From the NCBI GenBank assembly GCA_013298665.1, contig JAAFIK010000006.1:58649-122648 (forward strand): a stretch of DNA of 64,000 bases, given 5' to 3'. The notes under the pieces are model-generated. The model saw only the letters and a program-made list of their open reading frames with translations. It did not search any database and was not told the DNA's origin. Position numbers and translations under genes: made by a program. How positions within the stretch are numbered: position 1 is the stretch's first letter; each line of letters opens with the position of its first letter. Below, piece by piece: positions 26,727-35,343 of this stretch. The DNA comes from Chitinophagales bacterium (lineage in GTDB: Bacteria; Bacteroidota; Bacteroidia; Chitinophagales; Chitinophagaceae).

Positions 26727-28757
26727 TTATTGTTTGGGTGATTCAGGGTATTGCCGGACGATTATGCCGGCTTTTATCAGTTCTGCCATTTGAGCCCTGA
26801 TTAATCCTTTAGCCCTGGGTATTTCTGTATCATCATCCGTAATCATCCTGCACAATGCATCTAAACATCCCTGAATCATTGCCGGTTGTACCAATTGCAG
26901 TAAGATGAGCTTTGTCAGAGTATTTATCGGGTTTGCTTTTATTCCCGTGGGTGTTTGTTTGACCAGTATGAAATATGTGTCTTCCTGACTACCGTAATAC
27001 TCCATTTCTGCTGCAATGTCTACGTCTTTTCCGGGAATACGCCAGTTGTACCGGCTTTCATACAGGGTGTGCAGCGCACTGAGCCGAATGAGTACCTGGC
27101 TTTGTTCCTTTCCCAGGTCCTCGAGTATTAACCTGATATTCCGCTGAACTTCCTCATTGTATACGTGGAGATAAACGTTACTGAATATCCTGGATTCCTG
27201 GCTCAGCAGAAATGATTCATAACTGACGGCTTGTTTCAATAAATTACTTTTCGGATGATTCGTTATCGCGGTAATGATGGCCTGGTGCGTTGTCTGCAAG
27301 AGTTTTGGGGAGTTAAAATCTATGGTGTTGATAACCTGTTGCTGCAAATCATTGTTTGCCAGTAAGCCAAACGATATCGGGAACGCTCTATGTATAATAT
27401 CCATCCTTACGGGTATGTTCTTTAGTGAAGTCCCTGCTTGTTTGCGGGATACGATTTGCGGGCATAATATATTCGTAGAAAATTGCTCGCTGCAAAGGGA
27501 CAGGAAAAAATAGCCCACCCCGCTCAGGCCATTGAAGAGACTTTGTACATCAAATGGACAATCGTTCCTCAATCCATGTATATAGTCCTTGCAATACTCT
27601 CCTTCTGCAAGGGCTTTCCGGCCATAATGCCACAGCAGCGGAAGATTGGTGTCATCGGATAGCCCGATTTGGAGCATTTTGTTCAGCAAAAAAGAATTTC
27701 CGCCCGGGCCGTGGCAAAGCGAATAATTTGCCCGTCCTGCCATTTTAGCGTCGTCTTCCTTGAGTGTATAGGCCAGTGCCTGTTGCAGGAAATCAAGACA
27801 CTGGGTGTTCCCGGTTAGCTCATATATTCTGGCAAGAGCCAGACCCGTGCCGGGCGCGCCGTGGCACCAGGCACACATAAAAATGGGATTGGTAAAGTAT
27901 CCTGTTTGATTATTAAGCAATGCCTGACGGGCTTCCTCTTTTTTTTCATCGCTATGCAGCCCCATGCGATAGTCGGGCCAATTGCCTTCTTTGGTATTGA
28001 AGTGACCCAGTTCATAATGCAGCGCCTGTCTTGCCAGTAAGGCAATTTCATCATTGGCAAAATAATCTGCTATTTCAGTAAGCAGCCAGGCGATACCCGC
28101 AACACCATGAGAGAATCCGCATAGCCCATCCACATAACGATATGTTCTGTCCCAATATACACCCTGCCTGCGCCCGAACTGCATAGTTTTGCATAAATCA
28201 CTCAGGTAGGCACGCATTTGATCCAGCAACTCCGGTTCCGCTGTTTCATCATATAAGTGTAACAGGGCGATCAGGATACCAAAAGTGCCATTCAGGATAT
28301 CGAATACAGGAGAGCCTTTGGTTTGGTAATAGTGTCTGCAATCTGTTAGGTATACCATGCCTTTTTCCAGGTAAATCTTTTCTCCGGTTAACCGGTACAC
28401 CTGCAGTAGTACGAATGGTACCCCGCTTCTTCCGGAATAAAAAGCAATGTTGGATACCGGGGTATTGTCGCAATGCCTGATTATCCAGGCTGCATTCTGT
28501 TTAATTACATCAAGATGGTGTTGGTATCCTGTGGCCCGGTAGAGTTCAATAAAAAATAAAAGAAAGCCTGAATTACCATTATAAATATTTTCATCGGCAG
28601 TCTGGATATACTGATTGCCAACCGCATCGTAATCCACATCCAGCCAATAGATTATACCGTCTTCCTTAATGGCTTTTGTGTATAATATATCCCCTATTCT
28701 GACGGCTTCTTTCAACATTTGGTTTTGCAAATCGGGGGGTAAATTATTTTTTTTCAT
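26727..28757 (-). CDS. LanC-like lanthionine cyclase with C-terminal extension
   Basis: A 676-residue protein. Residues 1-425 form the LanC alpha/alpha barrel: GFSHGVAGIAW (His217, the general-acid position), CAWCHGAPGTG (Cys298) and LCHGPGGNSF (Cys348, His349) supply the zinc site that activates Cys thiols for addition to dehydroamino acids. Residues about 430-676 are an extra domain not found in standard LanC; the last 90 residues look like a winged helix (LTKLILLQLVQ, then AQMAELIKAGIIV), reminiscent of a RiPP recognition element, which is inference. No LanM dehydratase domain is present. It is divergent from the first precursor gene. Confidence 0.9.
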   Translation of the reverse strand: MKKNNLPPDLQNQMLKEAVRIGDILYTKAIKEDGIIYWLDVDYDAVGNQYIQTADENIYNGNSGFLLFFIELYRATGYQHHLDVIKQNAAWIIRHCDNTPVSNIAFYSGRSGVPFVLLQVYRLTGEKIYLEKGMVYLTDCRHYYQTKGSPVFDILNGTFGILIALLHLYDETAEPELLDQMRAYLSDLCKTMQFGRRQGVYWDRTYRYVDGLCGFSHGVAGIAWLLTEIADYFANDEIALLARQALHYELGHFNTKEGNWPDYRMGLHSDEKKEEARQALLNNQTGYFTNPIFMCAWCHGAPGTGLALARIYELTGNTQCLDFLQQALAYTLKEDDAKMAGRANYSLCHGPGGNSFLLNKMLQIGLSDDTNLPLLWHYGRKALAEGEYCKDYIHGLRNDCPFDVQSLFNGLSGVGYFFLSLCSEQFSTNILCPQIVSRKQAGTSLKNIPVRMDIIHRAFPISFGLLANNDLQQQVINTIDFNSPKLLQTTHQAIITAITNHPKSNLLKQAVSYESFLLSQESRIFSNVYLHVYNEEVQRNIRLILEDLGKEQSQVLIRLSALHTLYESRYNWRIPGKDVDIAAEMEYYGSQEDTYFILVKQTPTGIKANPINTLTKLILLQLVQPAMIQGCLDALCRMITDDDTEIPRAKGLIRAQMAELIKAGIIVRQYPESPKQ

Positions 28758-28758
28758 A

Positions 28759-28791
28759 TTGTCCGTAAATATATATTTTTAAGTATATTTA
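28759..28791 (+). promoter_or_regulatory. Promoter of the first precursor gene
   Basis: TTG (28759-28761) and TATATTTA (28784-28791), spacing 22, point right; the ATG at 28811 follows 19 bases later. It interlocks with the leftward lanC promoter. Confidence 0.55.
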
Positions 28792-28799
28792 CAATCAAA
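28766..28799 (-). promoter_or_regulatory. Promoter of lanC, divergent
   Basis: Read leftward, TTTG (28796-28799) and TATATTTA (28766-28773), again 22 bases apart. The two promoters overlap in 41 bases and share boxes, so the genes are likely controlled together. Confidence 0.55.
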
Positions 28800-28810
28800 T
28801 CTTTAACATT

Positions 28811-29122
28811 ATGGAACAAAAAAAATTTAAACTCGATGATTTGAAGGTAGAGAGTTTTGTGACAAACCTGAAACCTGGGGAAACGGATAAAGTAGTCGGT
28901 GCCATCTGGTACGGTGATTTCTCTGACGAAACTTCACAAACCTCAGGAGTATGCTGTGGTAATACTCAGTATTGCGGTACTTATTGGGGCGTCTGTGAAA
29001 CCGAAAATGCCCAGCACAGTTGCAATTATTACTCATGCTATACAGAAGGACAGGAGTCTGACTGTGTACCCACTTGTGATGCACTGTCTTACACCTGCAC
29101 GCCGGGTGTATATCCCTGCTAA
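28811..29122 (+). CDS. Lanthipeptide precursor 1, Cys-rich
   Basis: A 103-residue precursor. The leader MEQKKFKLDDLKVESFVTN (31 residues to GA) matches the LDDLKVESFVT type seen in pinensin-like class I leaders, and ends in DKVVGA, a GG-like site for a C39 peptidase. The core is about 72 residues with 10 Cys and 16 Ser/Thr, ending CTPGVYPC. It differs from the other two copies in having adjacent cysteines (GVCCG) and lacking a short insertion. It is transcribed with divergent lanC from a shared promoter region. Confidence 0.88.
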   Translation: MEQKKFKLDDLKVESFVTNLKPGETDKVVGAIWYGDFSDETSQTSGVCCGNTQYCGTYWGVCETENAQHSCNYYSCYTEGQESDCVPTCDALSYTCTPGVYPC

Positions 29123-29132
29123 TTTTTTTATT

Positions 29133-29160
29133 AAGCCTGTATCTGTCCGGATACAGGCTT
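29133..29160 (+). terminator. Hairpin between precursor genes 1 and 2
   Basis: A perfect 11-bp stem (AAGCCTGTATC at 29133-29143, GATACAGGCTT at 29150-29160) with a 6-base loop, 11 bases after the stop. There is no T-run after it, so it may act as a partial terminator or an mRNA-stabilising or processing element that sets the ratio of precursors. Confidence 0.55.
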
Positions 29161-29227
29161 AACCCTGACCGAAAATGCCCAATAGCCTTCTCCAGCACAC
29201 CTTTACCATTGTACGGGTAGAATCGAT

Positions 29228-29235
29228 TATATTTA
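29228..29235 (+). promoter_or_regulatory. -7 box before precursor 2
   Basis: TATATTTA, the same box as at 28784, lies 16 bases before the ATG at 29252. A TTG at 29209-29211 is a possible -33 element. Precursor 2 may have its own promoter. Confidence 0.4.
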
Positions 29236-29251
29236 TTAATTGTTAACTATT

Positions 29252-29581
29252 ATGGAACAGAAAAAAATCAAACTTGATGACCTTATGGTAGAAAGTTTTG
29301 TAACCAACACCAGTGCCGGTGAAAAGGATAAAGTAGTTGGTGCCTGGGGCTATTATTCTGATGACAATTCGTATACCTCCAGTGGTGGCTGTGTGTGGTG
29401 CTACAACTGGCAGGGAGGTACGCAGTATTGCGGAACGGACTGGGGAAGTGGCTGTGGTACAGAGGGTGACCAGCACAGTTGCTATTATTATTCCTGTTAT
29501 ACGGAAGGCCAGGATTCTGCCTGTGTACCCACTTGTGATGCAATGTCTTATACCTGTACGCCGGGTGTGTATCCCTGCTGA
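29252..29581 (+). CDS. Lanthipeptide precursor 2, Cys-rich
   Basis: A 109-residue precursor starting MEQKKIKLDDL; a TTG 12 bases upstream is a less likely start. The leader ends KDKVVGA. The core (about 78 residues) carries 10 Cys in the same spacing class as precursor 3 and the shared ending CVPTCDAMSYTCTPGVYPC. A GGCVWCYNWQGG insertion replaces the CC motif of precursor 1. Expected product: a large polycyclic lanthipeptide with up to ten thioether bridges, if all Cys react. Confidence 0.88.
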   Translation: MEQKKIKLDDLMVESFVTNTSAGEKDKVVGAWGYYSDDNSYTSSGGCVWCYNWQGGTQYCGTDWGSGCGTEGDQHSCYYYSCYTEGQDSACVPTCDAMSYTCTPGVYPC

Positions 29582-29743
29582 TACCGGGTTCATTTTTCAC
29601 CAGATATTCTACCGGGTGCTTACTGAAAATCTTAAAATACACTTTACCCCTTTAATACTGTGAGGTAAACCCTGTTGCAGGTTTCTGCAGCCGATGACTG
29701 ATCATATTTTAGCTTTATTTTATAACCCCAATTTTCAACCATT

Positions 29744-30070
29744 ATGGAACAGAAAAAAATCAAACTTGATGAATTAAGAGTAGAGAGTTTTGTAACCAAC
29801 ACCAGTGCCGGCGAAAAAGATAAAGTAGTTGGTGCAGGGTATTATTCAGATGACACCTCTTACACCTCCAGTGGTGACTGTTTGTGGTGCTACAACTGGC
29901 AGGGTGGTACACAGTACTGCGGAACAGACTGGGGAAGTGGTTGTGCTACTGAAAGTGCCCAGCATAGTTGCTATTATTATTCCTGTTATACGGAAGGCCA
30001 GGATTCTGATTGTGTGCCCACTTGTGATGCACTGTCTTATACCTGCACGCCGGGTGTGTATCCTTGTTAA
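29744..30070 (+). CDS. Lanthipeptide precursor 3, Cys-rich
   Basis: A 108-residue precursor nearly identical to precursor 2: leader MEQKKIKLDELRVESFVTN ending DKVVGA, core with GDCLWCYNWQGG and the same CVPTCDALSYTCTPGVYPC end. It is one codon shorter than precursor 2, with single-residue changes. The 163-base gap before it has AT-rich promoter-like sequence (CTTTATTTTATA) but no clear box. Precursors 2 and 3 look like a recent duplication; precursor 1 is the older relative. Confidence 0.88.
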   Translation: MEQKKIKLDELRVESFVTNTSAGEKDKVVGAGYYSDDTSYTSSGDCLWCYNWQGGTQYCGTDWGSGCATESAQHSCYYYSCYTEGQDSDCVPTCDALSYTCTPGVYPC

Positions 30071-30106
30071 CCACAGAAAGGTTTTGCTTAAGCAAGGAAT
30101 GGTGTA

Positions 30107-31744
30107 TTAAGGCTGACTCATTCCCTGCTTAAGTACTTCTATCGTGAAAGCAACAAGAAAAGCCCAGTTTTTTTCATTTTCATCAAACAGGGAAAAAACC
30201 ATTTCCAATTGACGTTTCTGTATATACCATGTTTTTTCACCGGGTGGGCTGAATGTTTCGAGGTGTGCTGCTTCGCTTGCGGGAATATGCAATATAGATG
30301 AGGATGATAGTTGTCTGTGCAGTTGTCCGGTTGCTGTATATAAGATCGTTTGCCAGGGGTACTCTGCATCAAAATTCGGCCAGTCGCTGATAAAATATCC
30401 GGCATAACCCCTGATCATATCTTCCTGTGAAGCCAATCTGGCTGCAAATTTTTGATGAATTTGTTGCATTGCCCCAGTCTTTTCGAGGTATACCTGGTCT
30501 TTTTCAGTGTATGCGTATGGCAGCCAGCATTCCGACAGGTATTTCAGAAAATTGAGCATGCTGTCAGATTGGTAGCCTGCTGACATACCTGTAAAAAAGA
30601 AGATGTGGAGTAAAATGGTGTTCACGGCAATGCCATTCATAGAGCCACTTTTGACGATGCGTTCCCGGCACAGTAGTATCCAGTATTGCTGGCAGGCGTC
30701 CATCGTCTGCTGGCCTCCAAAAAATTCTTCCAGTAATAACTGGTAGCCTGGTTGGCAGAACTGGAACTTATCCCTTGTTTCTTCCAGATGAGTAAGTAGC
30801 AAAGCCTGAATCATGTCTGTATCGCCTTTCAGCACGATCAGGTAGTGATGGCTGTTCAGGACGCGGAATGGTCTGGAAAGTGTGTATATTTCTACGTCGG
30901 CAAGTGCCGGATCACTATCCAGTACATGGTACAAACGACTTGTACAATGCTCAAACGCCAAAGCGTCTATAAACTGCAGCATAAAAGTGTTGCCATGATA
31001 AATCCGTCTGCTGTACTTTGGTACATAAGCATCAATGAGTTTACGGAAGTTTGCTAAATAGGCGCATGCCCATTCCGTCAATGCCTGGCGGCTTTCTTCA
31101 TAGTTTCCTATGCACAATACGCTTTCCAACTTTTCTGCCATTTCCGGGTTTCTTGTTTTCAGGAATCGCCCCTTGATTTTACCCTGAAAAAGCCAGCCAA
31201 CATTAAAGAGCGATTCCATATCAAGAATCGTATTCACCAATTTTTCTTTTAGCAGAAAAGATTCAAGGATGTCGGTTTTGCGCGTATAGTCTGCCAGGTA
31301 TTTATCTGCCGAGAAAACATATTCCAGGAAAATTTCGGGTTTGAAATGGAACAGGGTATGCTTTCCATTCTGGTAGAGTTGCGTGAGCGATTGGTAATAA
31401 GCCAATCGCCCGTCGTTGTCGAAAATAATCTCTCCCTGCTGAAGGGCATATATTAATGAACTCATATGACGACCGTTAAAAAGTTCATCCAGCAGGATAT
31501 ATTCAAAGTGGTAACGCGGCAGGATGGTTACATCTATTTTTGTAATTGTTGTATCAAAGTTTTGTACACCGCTGGTGTACGCCAGCGGGGCTACGATAAC
31601 CAGGTCTATGTCATTGGCTCCTGTACAGTCTTTTTTCCAGGCCATACTGCCTACTATCATACATCCGCTTGCTTCAGGAAAATATTTTTTCACTATCTTT
31701 CCGGCCAGTACTTGCGGAGATGATTCTGGTTCGTTTGAGGCCAT
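30107..31744 (-). CDS. Nucleotidyltransferase-fold protein of the lanthipeptide locus
   Basis: A 545-residue protein. The N-terminal 75 residues form a polymerase-beta-type nucleotidyltransferase core: G32-S33 in VGSMAW, Asp45-x-Asp47 in NDIDLVIV, and a third Asp71 in KIDVTIL, so the metal-binding acid set is intact. The remaining 450 residues are helical with no family I recognise. It faces away from the precursors and is divergent from the exporter with its own -7 box. A role in modifying the peptide, a tRNA or a self-protection target is possible; none is shown. Confidence 0.8.
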   Translation of the reverse strand: MASNEPESSPQVLAGKIVKKYFPEASGCMIVGSMAWKKDCTGANDIDLVIVAPLAYTSGVQNFDTTITKIDVTILPRYHFEYILLDELFNGRHMSSLIYALQQGEIIFDNDGRLAYYQSLTQLYQNGKHTLFHFKPEIFLEYVFSADKYLADYTRKTDILESFLLKEKLVNTILDMESLFNVGWLFQGKIKGRFLKTRNPEMAEKLESVLCIGNYEESRQALTEWACAYLANFRKLIDAYVPKYSRRIYHGNTFMLQFIDALAFEHCTSRLYHVLDSDPALADVEIYTLSRPFRVLNSHHYLIVLKGDTDMIQALLLTHLEETRDKFQFCQPGYQLLLEEFFGGQQTMDACQQYWILLCRERIVKSGSMNGIAVNTILLHIFFFTGMSAGYQSDSMLNFLKYLSECWLPYAYTEKDQVYLEKTGAMQQIHQKFAARLASQEDMIRGYAGYFISDWPNFDAEYPWQTILYTATGQLHRQLSSSSILHIPASEAAHLETFSPPGEKTWYIQKRQLEMVFSLFDENEKNWAFLVAFTIEVLKQGMSQP

Positions 31745-31772
31745 GCGTATGTAAGTTGTTAGTGGTCAGGTA

Positions 31773-31780
31773 CAAATATA
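31773..31780 (-). promoter_or_regulatory. -7 box of the nucleotidyltransferase gene
   Basis: Read leftward, TATATTTG is a full TAnnTTTG match 28 bases before its ATG at 31744. The -33 region would lie under the exporter start. Confidence 0.5.
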
Positions 31781-31789
31781 AAAATACGA

Positions 31790-33988
31790 ATGTTTTATAA
31801 AAAAAAATTTCCTTTTCTTCAACAAACTGACCCCGTAGAATGCGGACCTGCCTGTCTGAGGATCATCAGTAAGCACTTTGGCAATGAGATACATCCGGCA
31901 CAACTGATCAGAATTGTGAAGGCAAAGCATTACGGAGTGAGGCTGACAGAACTTGCCGATGCCGCAGAAAAGATAGGCTTCAAAACACTGAGTTGCAAGC
32001 TAAAGCTGGATACGCTTTCTACCCAGGTACCTCTCCCTGCGGTTATTCATTGGCGTAACAACCATTTTATAGTTGTCTATAAAGTACAGGGCGACAGGGT
32101 GTATGTGTCTGATCCAGCCGCCGGATTGAAGGACTATAGTAAAAGTGATTTCCAGAACGGATGGACACAGGGGGCAGAGGAAGGGTTTGTGCTGCTGATG
32201 GAGCCCACGCCCAGGTTTCACGAGGAAACGCATTCTGCCAGATCAGCAGACGCACCTGATAATCTCAGTATCCGTTTTTTTTTCCGTTACCTGCTGCCAC
32301 TGAAGAAATTCTTTTCCCAACTCTTTCTGGGTATGATTGTTGGCAGCGCGCTGCAGTTGATTTTCCCCATCCTTACGCAATCTATTGTTGACTATGGTAT
32401 TACAAACCAGAATCTTTCGTTTGTAAACCTGGTATTGATTGCACAACTTATGCTTTTTTTCAGCAGGAGTGCAATAGACATACTGCGTGCGTGGATATTC
32501 CTGCACATCAGTAACCGGTTGAATATTACGATCATATCCGATTTCCTTAACAAATTACTCCGCGTCAGGCTTTCGTTTTTTGACAATAAGATTATCGGTG
32601 ATTTGCTGCAGCGTATCAATGATCATAACCGGATACAAAGTTTTATTTCGTCAACTTCCTTCAGTGCTGTTTTTTCGATATTTAACCTGGTGGTATTCTC
32701 GATAATTCTTGGTTATTACAATGGCACCATACTCCTTGTATTTTTTGCGGGAAGCCTCCTTTACTTCGGCTGGCTGATCCTTTTTCTCAAGTACAGGAAA
32801 AGGTTGGATAACAGCATGTTTAAGCGAAACGCTAAAAACCAATCTTTGCTGATTCAACTCATTACAGGGATACGGGATATTAAGCTGAATAATGCTGAGA
32901 AAGAAAAGCGCTGGGAGTGGGAGCGGGCGCAGATTGAGAGTTTTAAACTGACGATCAAACAAACACGGTTGTCGCAATTGCAGCAGAATGGAGCTTTGAT
33001 TATCGACCAGCTTAAGAATATATTTATTTCTTATCTTTCTGCCAAGGCAGTGATAGAAGGTAAGATTACGCTCGGCATGATGCTTTCCGTGCAATATATC
33101 ATCGGGCAATTGAATTCACCGATCAGCCAGATCATCGGCCTGTTTAATAGTTATCAGGATGCAAAAATAAGTATGGAGCGTTTGAGCGAAATCCACAATA
33201 TGGAAGATGAAGACAGTATGACCATCAGTAGTACAGTACCTGTTAACAATACTATTGAGTTCCGGAATGTGAGTTTTAAATATGAAGATGGAGCTGAGCC
33301 TGCGTTGAAAGATGCAAACTTTACCATACCCGAAGGGAAGGTGACAGCAATAGTAGGGATGAGTGGTAGCGGTAAAACAACTATTCTTAAACTCCTGCTT
33401 CAATTTTATGACCTTGAGTCGGGCGAGATCAGGATTGGGGGGGTTAACCTGAATCATATCGACCGGAAATGGTGGAGGGAGAGGTGTGGTAACGTTTTGC
33501 AGGATAGTTTCATATTTTCTGATACAATCAGTAATAATATTGCGTTTGGTAAGAGCGAGGTCGATTCGGCTAAATTGAGCAAGGCGCTTGAGATTGCTAA
33601 CATCAAAGACTTTGTAGATACGCTGCCGATGGGGTTAGATGCAAAAGTTGGCCCGGAAGGACATGGCATAAGCCAGGGACAAAAACAAAGATTGCTTATT
33701 GCAAGGGCAATCTATAAAGAGCCGGAATTTGTATTTCTTGATGAAGCTACAAATTCGCTTGACGCAAAGAATGAAAGAATTATTGTTCAGAATCTGACTA
33801 CATTTTTCGACAAACGAACAGTTGTTATTGTTGCCCATAGGCTCAGTACGATTACTAATGCAGATCAAATTATACTGGTGGATAAAGGAGCAATAAAAGA
33901 GGTGGGAAGTCATGAGGAACTTCTACAGGCGAAGGGTATGTATTACGAACTCGTGAGAAGCCAGATTGACCTGAAACGGCAATCCTAA
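31790..33988 (+). CDS. C39-peptidase ABC exporter
   Basis: A 732-residue peptidase-containing ATP-binding transporter. The C39 domain (1-135) has catalytic Cys18 in VECGPACL, His92 in NNHFIVVY and Asp108 in SDPAAG, with Gln12 as the oxyanion residue. Six membrane helices follow (about 165-440), then the ATPase: Walker A GMSGSGKTT, Walker B FVFLDEATNSLD, and a signature variant ISQGQ in GHGISQGQKQ. It should cut the leaders after VVGA and export the cores. It is the first gene of a rightward transport-modification unit. Confidence 0.93.
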   Translation: MFYKKKFPFLQQTDPVECGPACLRIISKHFGNEIHPAQLIRIVKAKHYGVRLTELADAAEKIGFKTLSCKLKLDTLSTQVPLPAVIHWRNNHFIVVYKVQGDRVYVSDPAAGLKDYSKSDFQNGWTQGAEEGFVLLMEPTPRFHEETHSARSADAPDNLSIRFFFRYLLPLKKFFSQLFLGMIVGSALQLIFPILTQSIVDYGITNQNLSFVNLVLIAQLMLFFSRSAIDILRAWIFLHISNRLNITIISDFLNKLLRVRLSFFDNKIIGDLLQRINDHNRIQSFISSTSFSAVFSIFNLVVFSIILGYYNGTILLVFFAGSLLYFGWLILFLKYRKRLDNSMFKRNAKNQSLLIQLITGIRDIKLNNAEKEKRWEWERAQIESFKLTIKQTRLSQLQQNGALIIDQLKNIFISYLSAKAVIEGKITLGMMLSVQYIIGQLNSPISQIIGLFNSYQDAKISMERLSEIHNMEDEDSMTISSTVPVNNTIEFRNVSFKYEDGAEPALKDANFTIPEGKVTAIVGMSGSGKTTILKLLLQFYDLESGEIRIGGVNLNHIDRKWWRERCGNVLQDSFIFSDTISNNIAFGKSEVDSAKLSKALEIANIKDFVDTLPMGLDAKVGPEGHGISQGQKQRLLIARAIYKEPEFVFLDEATNSLDAKNERIIVQNLTTFFDKRTVVIVAHRLSTITNADQIILVDKGAIKEVGSHEELLQAKGMYYELVRSQIDLKRQS

Positions 33989-34017
33989 CAGAATGGGGGA
34001 GGATTTTTTAAACGTAA

Positions 34018-35331
34018 ATGGTATGGGTTATGTCAGACATGGTTAAATACAGTGATGAGGAAAAAAGCCTTGAAGTTTACCAGATGCTCGGCAAATCACC
34101 TTCCTGGTTAATACGGAAAGGTATCCTTATCATAGCTATAGTAGTAGGGGTACTTATTACCATCAGTTGTATTATTAAATACCCGGAATCGGTAAAGGCA
34201 TCTTTTACACTTACCTCAAATACGCCACCGCAGCGTATGGTGGCCAATCATACCGGGAAGATCAATTTTTTTGTTCAGGATGGCGATAGTGTTCAGGCTG
34301 GCGTAAATATTGCCATAATCGACAATCAGGCCAGCCTTAAAGATATACAGTACATCAAATCTATGACCAGCAGATTGCTGTCTGATTCACTTTCGGCTGA
34401 TCAGGTTATTGCGATGAACGAGGAGTTTTCAAAACACTATAACCTCGGCGAACTTGATAACAGCTACACAGGGTTTCTCAGGACAATGAATAAATTTATG
34501 CTTACAGCAGCTTCTCAACTGAAAGGAACAAAGATTAAGTACCTTGGAAAAGAAGCAGAACTCTATAAAAATCTTGGTTCAGTATTGGATAAGCAAAAAC
34601 TGCTTTCTGAAACCGAGCTTGGTTTTACAAAAGACAGGGAACGGACAGATTCGGTTCTGCTCAGTGAAAGGGTTATTGCCAGGAGCGATTTCGCTACTTC
34701 TGCCAAAACGACCCTGCAGCAAAAAAGATCGGTTGAGCAAACGAATCAGAGCATCATACAAAACCGGATTATGGTTTCTCAACTGGAGAAGGAGATCAAC
34801 GATCTTCGGATGCAGCAAAATGAGGAACTCCGTTCGTTAAAAAATGATATTACAATTACATGTAACAGTTTACTTGACGATATTCAGGGGTGGGAAAAAA
34901 AATACCTGCTGCAATCTTCCGCAAGTGGCGTAGTCAGTTTTGCCAAACAGTGGCAAAATAACGACTTTACAACAACCGGGGAGGAAATAGCCGTCATCAT
35001 ACCGGCAGTAACTGCAATATACGGTAGTGCACAAGTGCCGGCAAGCGGTATTGGCAAAGTAAAGGCCGGGCAGAGGGTTATTATCAGGCTGGATGGCTTT
35101 CCGGGCAATGAGTTTGGTGTGGTAAAAGGTTTGGTGAAGTCAATTTCCCCGGTCACACATAGCGGGAATTACCGGGTTGTTGTTAGTATGCCAGATGGTT
35201 TGCAAACCTCTTACAGCCAGACTATTGATGCCAGGCCCGGGCTGCAGGGCAACGCTGAAATTATCACCAAAGACCTGCGGCTTATCGACAGGTTTCTGAA
35301 CTCATTGAAAGAAATATTTTATAACCAGTAG
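34018..35331 (+). CDS. HlyD-family membrane fusion protein
   Basis: A 437-residue periplasmic adaptor. An N-terminal cytoplasmic stretch, one membrane helix (about 33-57, GILIIAIVVGVLITISCII), a coiled-coil hairpin (about 130-300) flanked by lipoyl half-domains, and a beta-barrel part with IPASGIGKVKAGQRVIIRLDGFP-like sequence (landmark VKAGQRVIIRLDGFP). It partners the C39 exporter 29 bases upstream. The start could be 34018 or the ATG at 34030. No outer-membrane TolC homologue is in the locus. Confidence 0.9.
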   Translation: MVWVMSDMVKYSDEEKSLEVYQMLGKSPSWLIRKGILIIAIVVGVLITISCIIKYPESVKASFTLTSNTPPQRMVANHTGKINFFVQDGDSVQAGVNIAIIDNQASLKDIQYIKSMTSRLLSDSLSADQVIAMNEEFSKHYNLGELDNSYTGFLRTMNKFMLTAASQLKGTKIKYLGKEAELYKNLGSVLDKQKLLSETELGFTKDRERTDSVLLSERVIARSDFATSAKTTLQQKRSVEQTNQSIIQNRIMVSQLEKEINDLRMQQNEELRSLKNDITITCNSLLDDIQGWEKKYLLQSSASGVVSFAKQWQNNDFTTTGEEIAVIIPAVTAIYGSAQVPASGIGKVKAGQRVIIRLDGFPGNEFGVVKGLVKSISPVTHSGNYRVVVSMPDGLQTSYSQTIDARPGLQGNAEIITKDLRLIDRFLNSLKEIFYNQ

Positions 35332-35343
35332 TACTCCATCCAC

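Noticed and set aside
26727..28757. LanM (class II) synthetase
   Set aside because: Only the LanC-like cyclase half is present; there is no kinase-like dehydratase domain, and the separate dehydratase genes make the locus class I.
29133..29160. Rho-independent terminator
   Set aside because: Left as an undefined hairpin (listed under terminator type for lack of a better class) because no T-run follows on the plus strand.
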